Shown here: in pieces, positions 8,026 to 16,704 of the stretch
Layout: each line of letters starts with the position of its first letter
Numbering within the stretch: position 1 is the stretch's first letter
NCBI RefSeq assembly: GCF_000739655.1
Contig: NZ_BATR01000005.1
Span: forward strand, 1 to 58,503
Direction of reading: 5' to 3'
Length of the DNA: 58,503 nucleotides
Source of the DNA: Verrucomicrobium sp. BvORR106
GTDB taxonomy: Bacteria > Verrucomicrobiota > Verrucomicrobiia > Verrucomicrobiales > Verrucomicrobiaceae
Position numbers and translations under genes: made by a program
The notes under the pieces: model-generated
What the model saw: only the letters and a program-made list of their open reading frames with translations
Told to the model about the DNA's origin: nothing
Databases searched by the model: none

Positions 8026-8844
8026 ATGTCACTCACTCAACTCGACATCCTTATCGACCGTCTCAAGGATGCCCAGTATGCTCATCTTTTACTCGAGCCG
8101 ATCCCCCTTTTTGGCATCTTCTTTGGTTTGATTTTTTTCGCCGTGGGGTTGTGGGGGAAAGAGGATAAAACCCGCGTGATCGCGTTGCTCATCATCGTGG
8201 GCGCTTGTGCCACGGTCATTCCTTACACCACCTACCGTGAACGCGCCCAGCCCCGGGTGCTGGAGGTGATGCCCCTGAAGAAAGCCATCAAGGACCAGAG
8301 CGCCCTTCGGCGGAGTGCACACTGGGTCTATCTCACCGTGGGCGTCACGGCACTGACGGCGCTCATCATGACCGGCAGCGTGGGCCAGCTCGCTGAATAC
8401 GGCGTGCTCGTGACCGGGATGGGGGCCCTGATCTTCAGCGTGTGGCTGCACATGAAGGAGGCGGAAATCTTCCACCCGAACATCCGGGGAGCACCGCCCA
8501 AGGTCATCCCCGCCACCCCAGGGACCTCCACACTGCCTGCCATGAGGCTGGCCGCTCCCAAGTCTTCCCCGAGAATGGCCACCCCGCCGCAGATCACGCA
8601 AGCCCCTTCGAGGGCCACCGCCGCGCAGGCTGCTCCGGCCAAACCCCTGCCCGCGCCAACGCAAGCGCAGGTGCAGGCCCAGGCCCGCACAGCACCTACG
8701 CCAACTCAGGCCCGACCGGCCACTGCTCCCGCGCAGACCAGGATCCCCCTGGACTCCCCACCGAAGGAAGCCGTCGTCCCCAAGTCCACCTCTGCTTCCG
8801 CCACTCCAGTCTCGGCTTCGCCCGTGACGATCCTTCGTCGCTGA
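8026..8844 (+). CDS. Membrane protein with Ala/Pro-rich tail, unknown function
   Basis: A 272-aa product of no family I recognise. After a short cytosolic N-terminus there are two hydrophobic segments (about 28-43 and 49-66), a basic loop, then two more (about 105-120 and 124-141). From about residue 155 to the end the protein is low complexity, dominated by Ala, Pro, Gln and Thr, and likely disordered. The ATG at 8026 is the first Met before the amphipathic N-terminus. It is convergent with the minus-strand dioxygenase gene, with only 34 bases between stops. Confidence 0.7.
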   Translation: MSLTQLDILIDRLKDAQYAHLLLEPIPLFGIFFGLIFFAVGLWGKEDKTRVIALLIIVGACATVIPYTTYRERAQPRVLEVMPLKKAIKDQSALRRSAHWVYLTVGVTALTALIMTGSVGQLAEYGVLVTGMGALIFSVWLHMKEAEIFHPNIRGAPPKVIPATPGTSTLPAMRLAAPKSSPRMATPPQITQAPSRATAAQAAPAKPLPAPTQAQVQAQARTAPTPTQARPATAPAQTRIPLDSPPKEAVVPKSTSASATPVSASPVTILRR

Positions 8845-8878
8845 TCACAGTCCATGGCCCGGCGCACGGCGTCTGCCG

Positions 8879-9553
8879 CTACTCGGCAGACTCGTACCAA
8901 GCCAGACCATCAGGCAGATCAAAACCAGCGTACTCCAGGTGAAGGATGCGGCGGTGACGGTCGGTCATCGATTTCGATGATGCGTGCAGCAGGAGCGGCC
9001 GCATCAGCAGGGCATCCCCCGCCTCCATCGCACACAGCACTTCCTCCACTTGGGTCCGGCAGTCTTGAATTTGGTCCGCCGCCAGCCGCCCCAGGGCATG
9101 GGTTCCAGGAAGCACTCTCAGCGCTCCGTTGTCTCCATCACACGGATCCAGGTGCAGACGGACCGTGATCACCTGCTCCAGCAGCCCGACGGGCGGCTGG
9201 ACATGCGGGATGCCGTCCTTCACACTCCAGGGCCCGAACCCGGGGACCTCCCGGCGCTCCCGCACCGCAAAGGTCAGATCCTGGTGCCAGGGCACCAGCC
9301 AGTTGGCTCCGGGGGACTTGTCAAAGTAAATGGCTCGAACCAAGCGGGGCGCGCCCTCCATGTACGGATGCAGACAGCCCAGCACCCGGTCCGAGAAAGC
9401 CACCTCCCGCACTGCCGGCACCTCCAGCAGCCCCCGTCGTCCCGCTCCAGTCACCGCCCCCAGGGCCAGGGTCAACTCCTGGCACTCCCCAGTGGGGAAT
9501 ACGGCCGGCACACGGGCATATCCCTCGCGCTCGAAACTCGGGTCCGGATACAT
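8879..9553 (-). CDS. Phytanoyl-CoA dioxygenase (PhyH) family protein
   Basis: A 224-aa Fe(II)/2-oxoglutarate-dependent dioxygenase candidate. The double-stranded beta-helix iron triad is visible: His90 and Asp92 in PWHQDLTF and His190 in RPLLLHASS, followed by the Arg of HRRILHLEY that would bind 2-oxoglutarate. The segment NGALRVLPGTH is also typical of the family. The substrate cannot be told from sequence; bacterial members hydroxylate small molecules, lipids or peptides. It lies 15 bases after the efflux lipoprotein gene, so the two may share a transcript. Confidence 0.85.
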   Translation of the reverse strand: MYPDPSFEREGYARVPAVFPTGECQELTLALGAVTGAGRRGLLEVPAVREVAFSDRVLGCLHPYMEGAPRLVRAIYFDKSPGANWLVPWHQDLTFAVRERREVPGFGPWSVKDGIPHVQPPVGLLEQVITVRLHLDPCDGDNGALRVLPGTHALGRLAADQIQDCRTQVEEVLCAMEAGDALLMRPLLLHASSKSMTDRHRRILHLEYAGFDLPDGLAWYESAE

Positions 9554-9568
9554 GATGGATCGATGAAA

Positions 9569-10990
9569 TTAAAATGCACCGCCCAAGGCCAGGTGAAGGT
9601 CGGCCCGGTTTCGCAGCCGCTGGGCCTGCACCGCCAGGAGCGCACTCCGGGCATCGAAGGCGCGCTGGCGCGAGTCCAGCACCGTGAGCGCATCACTCAG
9701 GCCCCGGCTGTAGCGGCTGATGGCCAGCTCCACCGCCCGGCCCGCCTCGGCCGCCGCCGTGGTCAAAGCCCTCTCCTGCTCCTTGAGGTGTTTCTCAGCC
9801 GCCAGGGCCCCTTCCACCTCCTTGAAGGCCTGGAGGGCCTGTCCGGAGTAGGTGGAGAGTATTTCATCGTACTTGGCCCGGGCCTCCTCCACGCCGGCCC
9901 GCAGTCTGCCACCCTGGAAGACCTGCTGGGCGACACTGCCCGCCAGGCTCCAGACCACCGCTTCACGCTGGAGCAGCAGGGAAAGTTCATCACTGCTCAG
10001 CCCACCGGTGCCGGTGAGGCTGAAGCTTGGCAGAAAGGCCTTCTTTGCCGAGCTTTCTGACCGCAGGGCCGATTCCAGCCGCCTCTCCATCGCCCGCAGA
10101 TCCGGACGTCGCAGGAGCATCTCCGACGGCAGGCCCGACGGCACTTCTTTCCTCATACCAGGCAGACGCATCAGCCCCGGCTCCTGCCCCGCGGGATAGG
10201 CCCCCAGGAGCAGTTCCAGGCTGCGCCGCGCCTCATCCTCCACCCGCTTCTGGGAGGCCAGGGTCGCCTCTGCGCGGGCCAGATCTGCCCGCGCCAGGCT
10301 CACATCCAGCGCCACTTGTTCCGTGTCGATCCCCCGGTCGAGTTGTTTCTCCAGAACCCCAAGGTTGATGCGCCGGGTGGCGATGTTCTCCTCTGAAAGC
10401 TTAATCTGCGCGTGAGCCTCCGCCAGCGTGATGGCAGACTTCACCGTGGTCGCCGCCAGGGACAACTGCGCGGCATGCAGATCCTCCGTCGCAGCCTCAG
10501 CACCCGCCACCGCCGCCCCTCGCTGATCTCGCAAGCGCCCCCAGAGATCCAGCTCCCAGCTGATGTCCACCCCCAGCTCGAAGCGGTTGCTCCGCACCCC
10601 TGAGCCCACGAACCGCTGCCCGGAGGCGCTTTGATTGCGCCTCCCGCCAAAGTCCGCGCCAACCTGGGGCCAGAGATCCGCTCCAGCCGCCTTGGCTTGC
10701 GCCCGCGCCTGGGTCACGCGGGCCGCGGTCGCTTTCAGATCGTGGTTCCGCTCCAGCGCCACCCCCACCAACCGTTGCAGGCTGGCGTCATCAAAATCTC
10801 TTAGCCATCCCGTGGCACTGGAGGAAGAAACACTCGCTGCGGCAGACCACTGGCGCGGCGCTTCTGAGGCGAGAGCCTCCAGATCCTCCTCCTTCCGCTC
10901 AGCACCCAGCGGGTCTGACGAGACGCAACCTGCTGCGGTGAGCAGTAGCGCGAATCCGGAGGGCAACAGCAGGCGACAGCGGGAGGCCAT
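9569..10990 (-). CDS. RND-type efflux outer-membrane lipoprotein, NodT/TolC family
   Basis: A 473-aa outer-membrane channel subunit for a tripartite efflux pump. The N-terminus has a signal peptide with lipobox LTAAGC. The protein then shows the two outer-membrane-efflux repeats: coiled-coil helices rich in Ala, Glu and Arg (about 90-260 and 285-465), the motif ISWELDLWGRLR near residue 140, and MLLRRPDLRAMERRL near 300, all typical of NodT proteins. The inner-membrane pump and periplasmic adaptor usually found beside such genes are absent here, so it must pair with distant components. It may be cotranscribed with the PhyH-family gene. Confidence 0.92.
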   Translation of the reverse strand: MASRCRLLLPSGFALLLTAAGCVSSDPLGAERKEEDLEALASEAPRQWSAAASVSSSSATGWLRDFDDASLQRLVGVALERNHDLKATAARVTQARAQAKAAGADLWPQVGADFGGRRNQSASGQRFVGSGVRSNRFELGVDISWELDLWGRLRDQRGAAVAGAEAATEDLHAAQLSLAATTVKSAITLAEAHAQIKLSEENIATRRINLGVLEKQLDRGIDTEQVALDVSLARADLARAEATLASQKRVEDEARRSLELLLGAYPAGQEPGLMRLPGMRKEVPSGLPSEMLLRRPDLRAMERRLESALRSESSAKKAFLPSFSLTGTGGLSSDELSLLLQREAVVWSLAGSVAQQVFQGGRLRAGVEEARAKYDEILSTYSGQALQAFKEVEGALAAEKHLKEQERALTTAAAEAGRAVELAISRYSRGLSDALTVLDSRQRAFDARSALLAVQAQRLRNRADLHLALGGAF

Positions 10991-11033
10991 GCAAAGCAGA
11001 GTCCACAGTTCCAGGAGAACGAGCAGGCACCCT

Positions 11034-11666
11034 CTAAGGCTTCACCTCACCTGCGGAGGGAGCAACGGGTGCCGGAGTCGGGGCAGGGACAGGCACTGGC
11101 CCGGGAGTAGGAGCACGCGCAGGTGCAGGTGCCGCTGTCGGTTCGGCAGGCGTTGCGCCTGGCACTGGCTCATCCGGCTTCACATAGTTGCCTTCGATCC
11201 TTTGCACCCAAGTCGCTTCGTAGCCGTCTCCTTTCTTCTGCAGGCGGTACAAGTTGCGCTCAAAGAGCTTTTTGTAAGCCCAGCCTGCCACCACATCCCA
11301 GCGGTCAGTTCCAGACGACTTCATGGACGTCAGCTGGATGGTCATGGGGGAAAGACCGCTGCGAGGGTCCACGATGCTCTTGTCCGGGTCGCGCAGGGTC
11401 AGCACCTCGCCACTGACGAAGTTCAGACGCAGGTCATCCATGCGTCCCACAAACTTCATGCTCGTGCTGTACAGCCGCTCCCCTTTCACCACGGAGTACA
11501 CCTTGGGCACCTGGGGATCCAGCGGCGGCAGAGCCTTCAGGAGGTGTCGCACCATCGCCTCCCCTTCCGGGCCTTCCATATCGTCCAGGGACATGGCGCC
11601 GGGTTCACCCGACTCGCACCCGAGGAGGGCAAACAGGCTGAACAAGAGGAGAAAACGAGAGATCAT
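11034..11666 (-). CDS. Lipoprotein with Pro/Ala-rich tail, unknown function
   Basis: A 210-aa product. The start at 11666 gives a compact signal peptide with lipobox LFALLGC; the longer open frame upstream lacks protein-like character. The mature region (about 20-165) is a mixed alpha/beta domain that I do not recognise, with repeated hydrophobic strands and a WDVVAGWAYKKLFERNLY segment. The last 45 residues are almost only Pro, Ala, Thr, Val and Gly. It sits 43 bases upstream of the efflux lipoprotein gene on the same strand and could be first in that transcript. Confidence 0.7.
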   Translation of the reverse strand: MISRFLLLFSLFALLGCESGEPGAMSLDDMEGPEGEAMVRHLLKALPPLDPQVPKVYSVVKGERLYSTSMKFVGRMDDLRLNFVSGEVLTLRDPDKSIVDPRSGLSPMTIQLTSMKSSGTDRWDVVAGWAYKKLFERNLYRLQKKGDGYEATWVQRIEGNYVKPDEPVPGATPAEPTAAPAPARAPTPGPVPVPAPTPAPVAPSAGEVKP

Positions 11667-11806
11667 CTGGTGCACTATGTGCAATGGTCCCGGGCGATGG
11701 TCAACCTCTGGCAACAGCCGGTCGGTGCCTTCTCCCTCCAGTGCCTGTTGACGTTTTTGCAAAATCCCGCAACTTTCCCCCACCTCGTAGGTTTCTACAG
11801 GTAGCC

Positions 11807-12283
11807 ATGGAGCCACTTTCGCCCAACGATCCGGTTTTTAAACTGCTTGGTAAAACCAAGTCAGTGGAACCGCGGCCCAACTTCACGCAGAACGTCCTGC
11901 GCGCCGTGCGGCAGACGCCTCAGCGCGAGACATGGTGGGAGCGCTGCCAAAGCTGGCTGGCCAATGGATTCGGTGCCCGCAGCACCTGGGCGGGCTCAGG
12001 CCTGGCCGTCACCGCAGCGCTGGCCATCTGGCTGGGCGTTCGCGCCCCAGAGGTGGAAACACCCCACAACAGCCCGGCCGCCGTCGCCACCCATTCCACC
12101 AAGGCTAGCTCTCCCGACTGGGCGACCTCCTCCCCCACGCTGGAAGAAGAAAACTTCACCGCCGTGGAAGAACCCACCTCCGTGGCTTCCCAGCTGGCCA
12201 GCATGGATCAGATGAGCCTTCTCCTGGCCCAGCAGGACACCAGCGCCCTCACAGATAACGAGATCGCGCTCCTGCTTTATTAG
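11807..12283 (+). CDS. Single-pass membrane protein, unknown function
   Basis: A 158-aa product. It has a cytosolic N-terminus (DPVFKLLGKTKSVEPRPNFT), one membrane helix at about residues 65-83 (STWAGSGLAVTAALAIWLGV), then an acidic Ser/Thr-rich tail. The layout (short basic/aromatic N-terminus, one helix, tail) is like small anti-sigma-type or FecR-like membrane proteins, but there is no sigma factor beside it and I see no zinc-binding motif, so this is only a guess. It is divergent from the lipoprotein gene and closed by a terminator at 12338-12380. Confidence 0.6.
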   Translation: MEPLSPNDPVFKLLGKTKSVEPRPNFTQNVLRAVRQTPQRETWWERCQSWLANGFGARSTWAGSGLAVTAALAIWLGVRAPEVETPHNSPAAVATHSTKASSPDWATSSPTLEEENFTAVEEPTSVASQLASMDQMSLLLAQQDTSALTDNEIALLLY

Positions 12284-12337
12284 CCTCTACCAATTATGAG
12301 ATTGCCGGACTAGGCCGTCCAAATCGGTTGACTTTCC

Positions 12338-12380
12338 ACGGCGGCGAACGAAATGTCACCGCCGTTTTCATTTTTTTTGG
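12338..12380 (+). terminator. Rho-independent terminator
   Basis: A perfect 7-bp GC-rich stem (ACGGCGG at 12338-12344 with CCGCCGT at 12359-12365), a 14-base loop, and a T-rich run ending in eight T. It closes the membrane-protein gene and separates it from the RRM gene. Confidence 0.75.
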
Positions 12381-12468
12381 CCACGGCATGGCAGTGCATT
12401 CTGGTTTTCGCCATGAATCGAATCACTTAGTGCAAAATACATGGCGGCCCTAGTCAAAGACAAACCAG

Positions 12469-12957
12469 ATGAACCTCTACGTTAGTAATCTTTCGTATAA
12501 CATGACCGATAATGAGTTGCGCGAATCTTTTGAGCGCTACGGTCTTGTCTCCCACGCCCGAATCATCCTCGATCGTGAGACGGGGCGGTCGCGTGGATTT
12601 GCGTTCGTGGAAATGCCAAATGATGAAGAAGCTCGTGCTGCCATCAATGGCCTGAACAACGTTGAATTGGCTGGGCGCCCTCTGAAAGTTGTCGAAGCTC
12701 GCCCTCGTGAAGAGCGTCCCTTCTCCCCTCGCCCTGCTGGCGGCGGTGGTGGTGGTGGCGGCGGCTACAGCGGCGGCGGTGGTGGTGGCGGCGGCGGTGG
12801 CTACAAAGGTGGCGGCGGCGGCGGTGGCTACAAGGGCGGCGGCGGTGGCGGCGGCTACAAGGGCGGCGGCGGCGGTGGCGGTGGCTATCGCGACAAGGAC
12901 AAGGGCAACTGGGACCGTGGCAAGCGCGACGGCTTCGGTGGTGGCGACTGGGATTGA
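12469..12957 (+). CDS. RRM RNA-binding protein with glycine-rich tail
   Basis: A 162-aa cytosolic RNA-binding protein. Residues 1-78 are one RNA recognition motif with RNP2 (LYVSNL, 3-8) and RNP1 (RGFAFVEM, about 43-50), as in bacterial and cyanobacterial cold-inducible Rbp proteins. Residues about 90-145 are runs of Gly broken by YSG and YKG units, ending in a charged RDKDKGNWDRG segment and a WD terminus. Such tails usually bind RNA non-specifically and promote condensation; Lys replaces the more usual Arg here. An upstream region of about 90 bases without a clear Shine-Dalgarno sequence may carry regulation, but no known element is visible. It is flanked by terminators. Confidence 0.92.
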   Translation: MNLYVSNLSYNMTDNELRESFERYGLVSHARIILDRETGRSRGFAFVEMPNDEEARAAINGLNNVELAGRPLKVVEARPREERPFSPRPAGGGGGGGGGYSGGGGGGGGGGYKGGGGGGGYKGGGGGGGYKGGGGGGGGYRDKDKGNWDRGKRDGFGGGDWD

Positions 12958-12990
12958 TTTTCCTGCCTTTACCTACTTTTAAATCTTTCC

Positions 12991-13026
12991 AGGCCGCAGA
13001 CGCTCCGTCTGCGGCCTTTCTGTTTT
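12991..13026 (+). terminator. Rho-independent terminator of the RRM gene
   Basis: An 11-12 bp perfect stem (AGGCCGCAGAC at 12991-13001 with GTCTGCGGCCT at 13007-13017), a loop of 3-5 bases, and a T-rich tail (TTCTGTTTT). It begins 33 bases after the RRM stop codon. Confidence 0.9.
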
Positions 13027-13080
13027 GGAGGAACCGGAGGCTGCCCAACAGACCCACCCAGAGCACGCCCCCCCCTCGCC

Positions 13081-13795
13081 GACCGCTCCCAAACTTCGCG
13101 AAGCGTCTTGGAGTACGGTGGCTCGACACCGTTTTCAGACCGCGACATCGCCTGAACGGTGACACCACATCAGCGAAGTCCAGCATCCCCGCAAAAGCCC
13201 GTCCACCAGCCGGACCGAGATCCAAGCCACTTCTCACCCGCCATCCGCTGGCGAAAGCGGCGTCCAGCCGCCAGCACTCCAAGACGCTGCCGCGTTCTTT
13301 GAGAATGCCTGGTCAAAGCGACTTCCCAGCACGGACTCGCAAGCCCTTCACCGAGCACATGCCCCTCGTCCACCACTCCCAAGCATCGCGAAGCGTCTTG
13401 GAGTACGGTGGCTCGACACCGTTTTCAGACCGCGACATCGCCTGAACGGCGACACCACATCAGCGAAGCCCCGCATCCCCGAAAAAGCCCATCCACCAGC
13501 CGGACCGAGATCCAAGCCACTCCACCCGCCATCGCCTGGCGAAAGCGGCGTCAAGCCGCCAGCGCTCCAAGGCGCTGCCGCGCTCTTTGATGATGCCTGG
13601 TCAAAGCGACTTCCCACCATGGGCTTGCAAACCCATCATCGAGCACGTCCTCCCTAGCCGACCGCTCCCAAACATCGCGAAGCGTCTTGGAGTACGGTGG
13701 CTCGACACCGTTTTCAAACCGCGACATCGCCTGCACAGCGACGCCACACCAGCGAAGCCCAGCATCCTCGCAAAAGCCCGTCCACCAGCCGGACA
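13081..13795. repeat. Tandem array of a ~290-bp unit, about 2.5 copies
   Basis: Copies start near 13081, 13371 and 13660 (the last partial). Periods measured on the shared GCGAAGCGTCTTGGAG word are 290 and 289 bases. Each full unit contains an inverted pair: the word run at 13098-13138 is the imperfect reverse complement of 13253-13294, and it also contains the small hairpin CGGTG-GCTCGA-CACCG. Copies differ by scattered substitutions. Open frames across the array are not protein-like. A relative of the inverted half lies at about 54695-54730. The remaining 13018-13080 and 13796-13949 hold nothing I recognise. Confidence 0.9.
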
Positions 13796-13949
13796 AAAGC
13801 GCCACAACCCAGGGCATTTGGCAGCAGGGAGCGCGTGGCGTCCTCATGGGACGCATGGAACGGACCGGGACAAGAATGTCCCTCCCTCCTTTTACTGAGC
13901 GTCGCACCCAGCGCATCCGACAAGGCAACAACTTAAGTCTTGTGTCCCC

Positions 13950-15122
13950 CTACACCACCCCATCAAGCGCCTGCACAAGATCGAGGCTCTTCGCATTCGG
14001 CAGCACACCCAGTTCCATCTGATTCATGACGTAGGCGAACGACAACCGCCTTCCGGGATCGCCAAAAACCAAACTGCCTCCCGCTCCCGGGTGCCCGAAG
14101 GCCAGGGGCCCCCGCCCAAACAACTGGCGCAACTTCGTCACCCCATCTTCCGCCACCGGATCGCGCATCACCCCTGGGCCGAACGCCATCAGAGTGCACA
14201 GAACCAAGTCCTCCCGCTGGGAGAATGTTTGAGACAACGATTGCACCAGGGATTCACTCACCAGACGACGCCCCTTCCATATGCCCCCTTGGGCCAGCAT
14301 GGCATAGAACGCCGCGAGCGCCCGGGCGGAGCCCACCCCGCCCATGCTCGGATAGCTGCGCTGAAGCGTCTCCGGCTTGTTCAAATCCTGGACGGCATTC
14401 AAACCACTGGGAGAGACGAACGTTCTCTGCGTGAGGGTCCCCTTGGTGGAAAACGCCTTCAGAAACGGCGTGGGAGCCTCGCCCGCCCTGACCCGCCCCG
14501 TGTAGAGGGTGGCCACCCGCGAGAGTTCCGTCTCAGGCAGGCCAATCCAAAAGTCGAGCCCCATCGGCTCTCCGATCTTTTCCCGGAAGTAACTGCCCAG
14601 CGTGATGCCGCGCGTAGCATGCTGGACGATCTCATCCAGCAGAAATCCGAACGTACGAGCGTGATAGCCCTGCTCCGTGCCCGGACGATAACTCGGCACT
14701 TGAGCCTCCAGAGCAGCCACCACCGCAGGGCCATCTTCAATCGGAACCACGCCATCCAGCGCGGAAAGCCCCGCCGTATGGCTGAGGAGTTGTCGGAAAG
14801 TGACCTCCCCCTTCCCACCTCCAGCGAAGGCTGGCCAGAGCTCCACCACCCGGTCATCCAGGGAAAGGCCCGCTTCCTCCAGGGCCAGGAGGCAGGTCAC
14901 CACCGCCACCCCTTTGGTGGCGCTCCACACAGGAACCAAGGTATCCGCCTCCCAGGACCTGGCACCGCTTCGATCCAGCGTGCCGCCGCTGAGATTCAGC
15001 ACCTCCTCCCCCTCGTGATACACAGAGACGGATGCACCAAGCTCGCCACGCTCCGCAAAGTTCCGCTCAAACAGCGGGCGAAGCGTCTGCTCCAGACGCG
15101 CGATGAACTCTTGGTCCGCCAT
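13950..15122 (-). CDS. Serine hydrolase, family VIII esterase / class C beta-lactamase-like
   Basis: A 390-aa cytosolic-looking hydrolase (no signal peptide). The serine-lysine motif SATK (Ser67, Lys70) and the Tyr153 motif YHA are in the positions expected for EstB-like family VIII carboxylesterases and class C beta-lactamases. A C-terminal GHPGAGGS loop replaces the KTG box, as is common in this family. QLLSHTAGL near residue 111-119 is another hallmark. It probably cleaves small esters; a true beta-lactamase is less likely without export. It starts 3 bases after the TPR protein stop on the same strand, implying one transcript. Confidence 0.9.
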   Translation of the reverse strand: MADQEFIARLEQTLRPLFERNFAERGELGASVSVYHEGEEVLNLSGGTLDRSGARSWEADTLVPVWSATKGVAVVTCLLALEEAGLSLDDRVVELWPAFAGGGKGEVTFRQLLSHTAGLSALDGVVPIEDGPAVVAALEAQVPSYRPGTEQGYHARTFGFLLDEIVQHATRGITLGSYFREKIGEPMGLDFWIGLPETELSRVATLYTGRVRAGEAPTPFLKAFSTKGTLTQRTFVSPSGLNAVQDLNKPETLQRSYPSMGGVGSARALAAFYAMLAQGGIWKGRRLVSESLVQSLSQTFSQREDLVLCTLMAFGPGVMRDPVAEDGVTKLRQLFGRGPLAFGHPGAGGSLVFGDPGRRLSFAYVMNQMELGVLPNAKSLDLVQALDGVV

Positions 15123-15125
15123 GGC

Positions 15126-15596
15126 CTACAGCTCGTCCTTGATGTTGACCAGGTCAGGATCCCGTTTGGCGGTCTTCTTCAGGCTGGAATCCATTTCAAA
15201 CGACTTCTCCAGCATGTTCAGCGCCTCGTCACGATTTCCCAACCGGGCGTGATAGCAGCCGATGTTGTAGAAGTACACCGCCTTGGTCCGCAGCGAAGGA
15301 GGCCCCTTGAGCAGGACGTTGAGCGCCCCTTGGGTATTTCCCAGTTCATGGAGGCAGTAGGCCTCGTGAATGAAGCCGCCCGGTTCTTGTGGAGCTTCCT
15401 GGCAGAGACGCTGCGCCACGCGCAGAGCGTCCTCCCAGCGGAGCTGCCCCATCAGGCTCAGGGTCAGAATCTCCAGCGCATCCGGCCGCGCCAGATACTC
15501 ACCGGGAAGATCCTGCAACTCGTGCCACACCGCTTGGAACATGCCCAACTCCAGGTAACCCTGTGCTGCGAGAATGCTCCGTTCGTACCCGTTCAT
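15126..15596 (-). CDS. TPR-repeat protein
   Basis: A 156-aa helical protein of tetratricopeptide type. Repeated A-x-x-x-L-x-x-x-G and G-x-x-x-x-A-L patterns are visible (for example around YNIGCYHARLGNRDEALNMLEKS at the end of the protein), giving three to four units. There is no signal peptide, so it is probably cytosolic and serves in protein-protein interaction. The gene precedes the serine hydrolase with a 3-base gap. It is divergent from the nucleotidyltransferase gene; the 78-base interval could hold both promoters. Confidence 0.8.
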   Translation of the reverse strand: MNGYERSILAAQGYLELGMFQAVWHELQDLPGEYLARPDALEILTLSLMGQLRWEDALRVAQRLCQEAPQEPGGFIHEAYCLHELGNTQGALNVLLKGPPSLRTKAVYFYNIGCYHARLGNRDEALNMLEKSFEMDSSLKKTAKRDPDLVNIKDEL

Positions 15597-15674
15597 GCCT
15601 CAATGTGGATGGGAATTCTCTCCGCCACGTTCCATCCGTTTGCAAGCCCCTGCTTGAGATCGTAGTACGAATGC

Positions 15675-16631
15675 ATGATTCAGGCCTTTGTCTTGGGCGC
15701 TGGGCTCGGCACGCGGTTAAAACCGCTGACCAACCAGCTCCCCAAGCCGCTCATCCCCGTTTGCCATCAACCGCTCATCACCCACGCCTTTGATCACCTC
15801 AGGCGTGCTGGGGCGCGGGAGTTCATCGTGAACACGCACCATCTGGCCGGGGCCTACACTGAGGCGTTCCCAGACGCACACTACGAAGGGCTGCCCATCA
15901 CCTTCCGCCACGAACCCATCCTGCTCGAAACCGCAGGCGGCATCGCCAACATCGCGGACCTGATTCGGGAGGAGTCCTTTGTTGTGTATAACGGGGACAT
16001 CCTGACCGATCTGCCCCTGGCCCCCCTCTGGGAGCACCATCTGAGTTCTGGAAACCTCGTCACCCTCGTGCTCCGCACAGAAGGCCCCGGCCAGCACATC
16101 GCACGAGACCCCGCGACCGGTCGACTCACGGACATTCGCAACATGCTCGGCACCGGGCAAAACGGCACCCACCAGTTCACCGGCATCTACGCGGTGCACC
16201 CGGCATTCTTGAAGCACCTCACCGCCGGCAAGATCGAGTCCGTCATCCCCATCTTTCTCTCCCTCATCCGTTCGGGTGCCCCCATCGGTAGCGTGGTCGC
16301 GGATGAGGGCTCCTGGTGGGATCTGGGCGATCGTACCCAGTACCTGGAGGCGCATCGCGCCATTTTCTCGGAAGGCGGCACTTTCCCGGCTTACGATCCG
16401 GAAGCCCGCGCTTCCTGGCACCCAGTGCATCGAGAAGCTCAGGTCCACCCCTCCGCCAGCCTCCGGGGAGTCAATCTGATCTCCCAGCAGGCCCAGGTCG
16501 GGGAAAACGCCGTGCTGGAAGACTGCCTGCTCTGGCCGGGTGCCCGGGTTGCCCCCGGGGCCGTGCTCCGGCGCTGCATCGTGCGCCGCGGCATGGAAGC
16601 TTCCGGCAATCTGGACGACACCGATGTCTAA
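15675..16631 (+). CDS. murU: Sugar-1-phosphate nucleotidyltransferase, MurU-like
   Basis: A 318-aa nucleotidyltransferase. The signature LGAGLGTRLKPLT (8-20) followed by PKPLIPV binds the NTP; YNGDILTDL carries the metal-binding Asp and WWDLGD the distal Asp. The last third has short left-handed-helix-like hexapeptides (VHPSASL, GENAVLEDCLLWPGARV). In Pseudomonas, MurU makes UDP-MurNAc from MurNAc-1-phosphate in a cell-wall recycling bypass that avoids MurA. The call as MurU rests mainly on the next gene being an AmgK-like sugar kinase; a general mannose- or glucose-1-phosphate transferase cannot be excluded. Confidence 0.75.
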   Translation: MIQAFVLGAGLGTRLKPLTNQLPKPLIPVCHQPLITHAFDHLRRAGAREFIVNTHHLAGAYTEAFPDAHYEGLPITFRHEPILLETAGGIANIADLIREESFVVYNGDILTDLPLAPLWEHHLSSGNLVTLVLRTEGPGQHIARDPATGRLTDIRNMLGTGQNGTHQFTGIYAVHPAFLKHLTAGKIESVIPIFLSLIRSGAPIGSVVADEGSWWDLGDRTQYLEAHRAIFSEGGTFPAYDPEARASWHPVHREAQVHPSASLRGVNLISQQAQVGENAVLEDCLLWPGARVAPGAVLRRCIVRRGMEASGNLDDTDV

Positions 16632-16704
16632 TCTCTGAAGGCCGGCTCCGGGAGCAGACCGCGCTTGCAATCCGCCCCAGACTGCCGAAAACTCCGCGCC
16701 CCTG

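Noticed and set aside
11749-11776. Sigma-70-type promoter before the single-pass membrane protein
   Set aside because: A TTGACG box has a 17-base spacer but the -10 matches only two of six bases.
13081-13795. Possible CRISPR array
   Set aside because: The unit is about 290 bases and continuous; there are no short direct repeats with unique spacers and no cas genes.
13950-15122. True class C beta-lactamase
   Set aside because: No signal peptide and no KTG box; the HPGAGGS loop and YHA motif fit family VIII esterases better.
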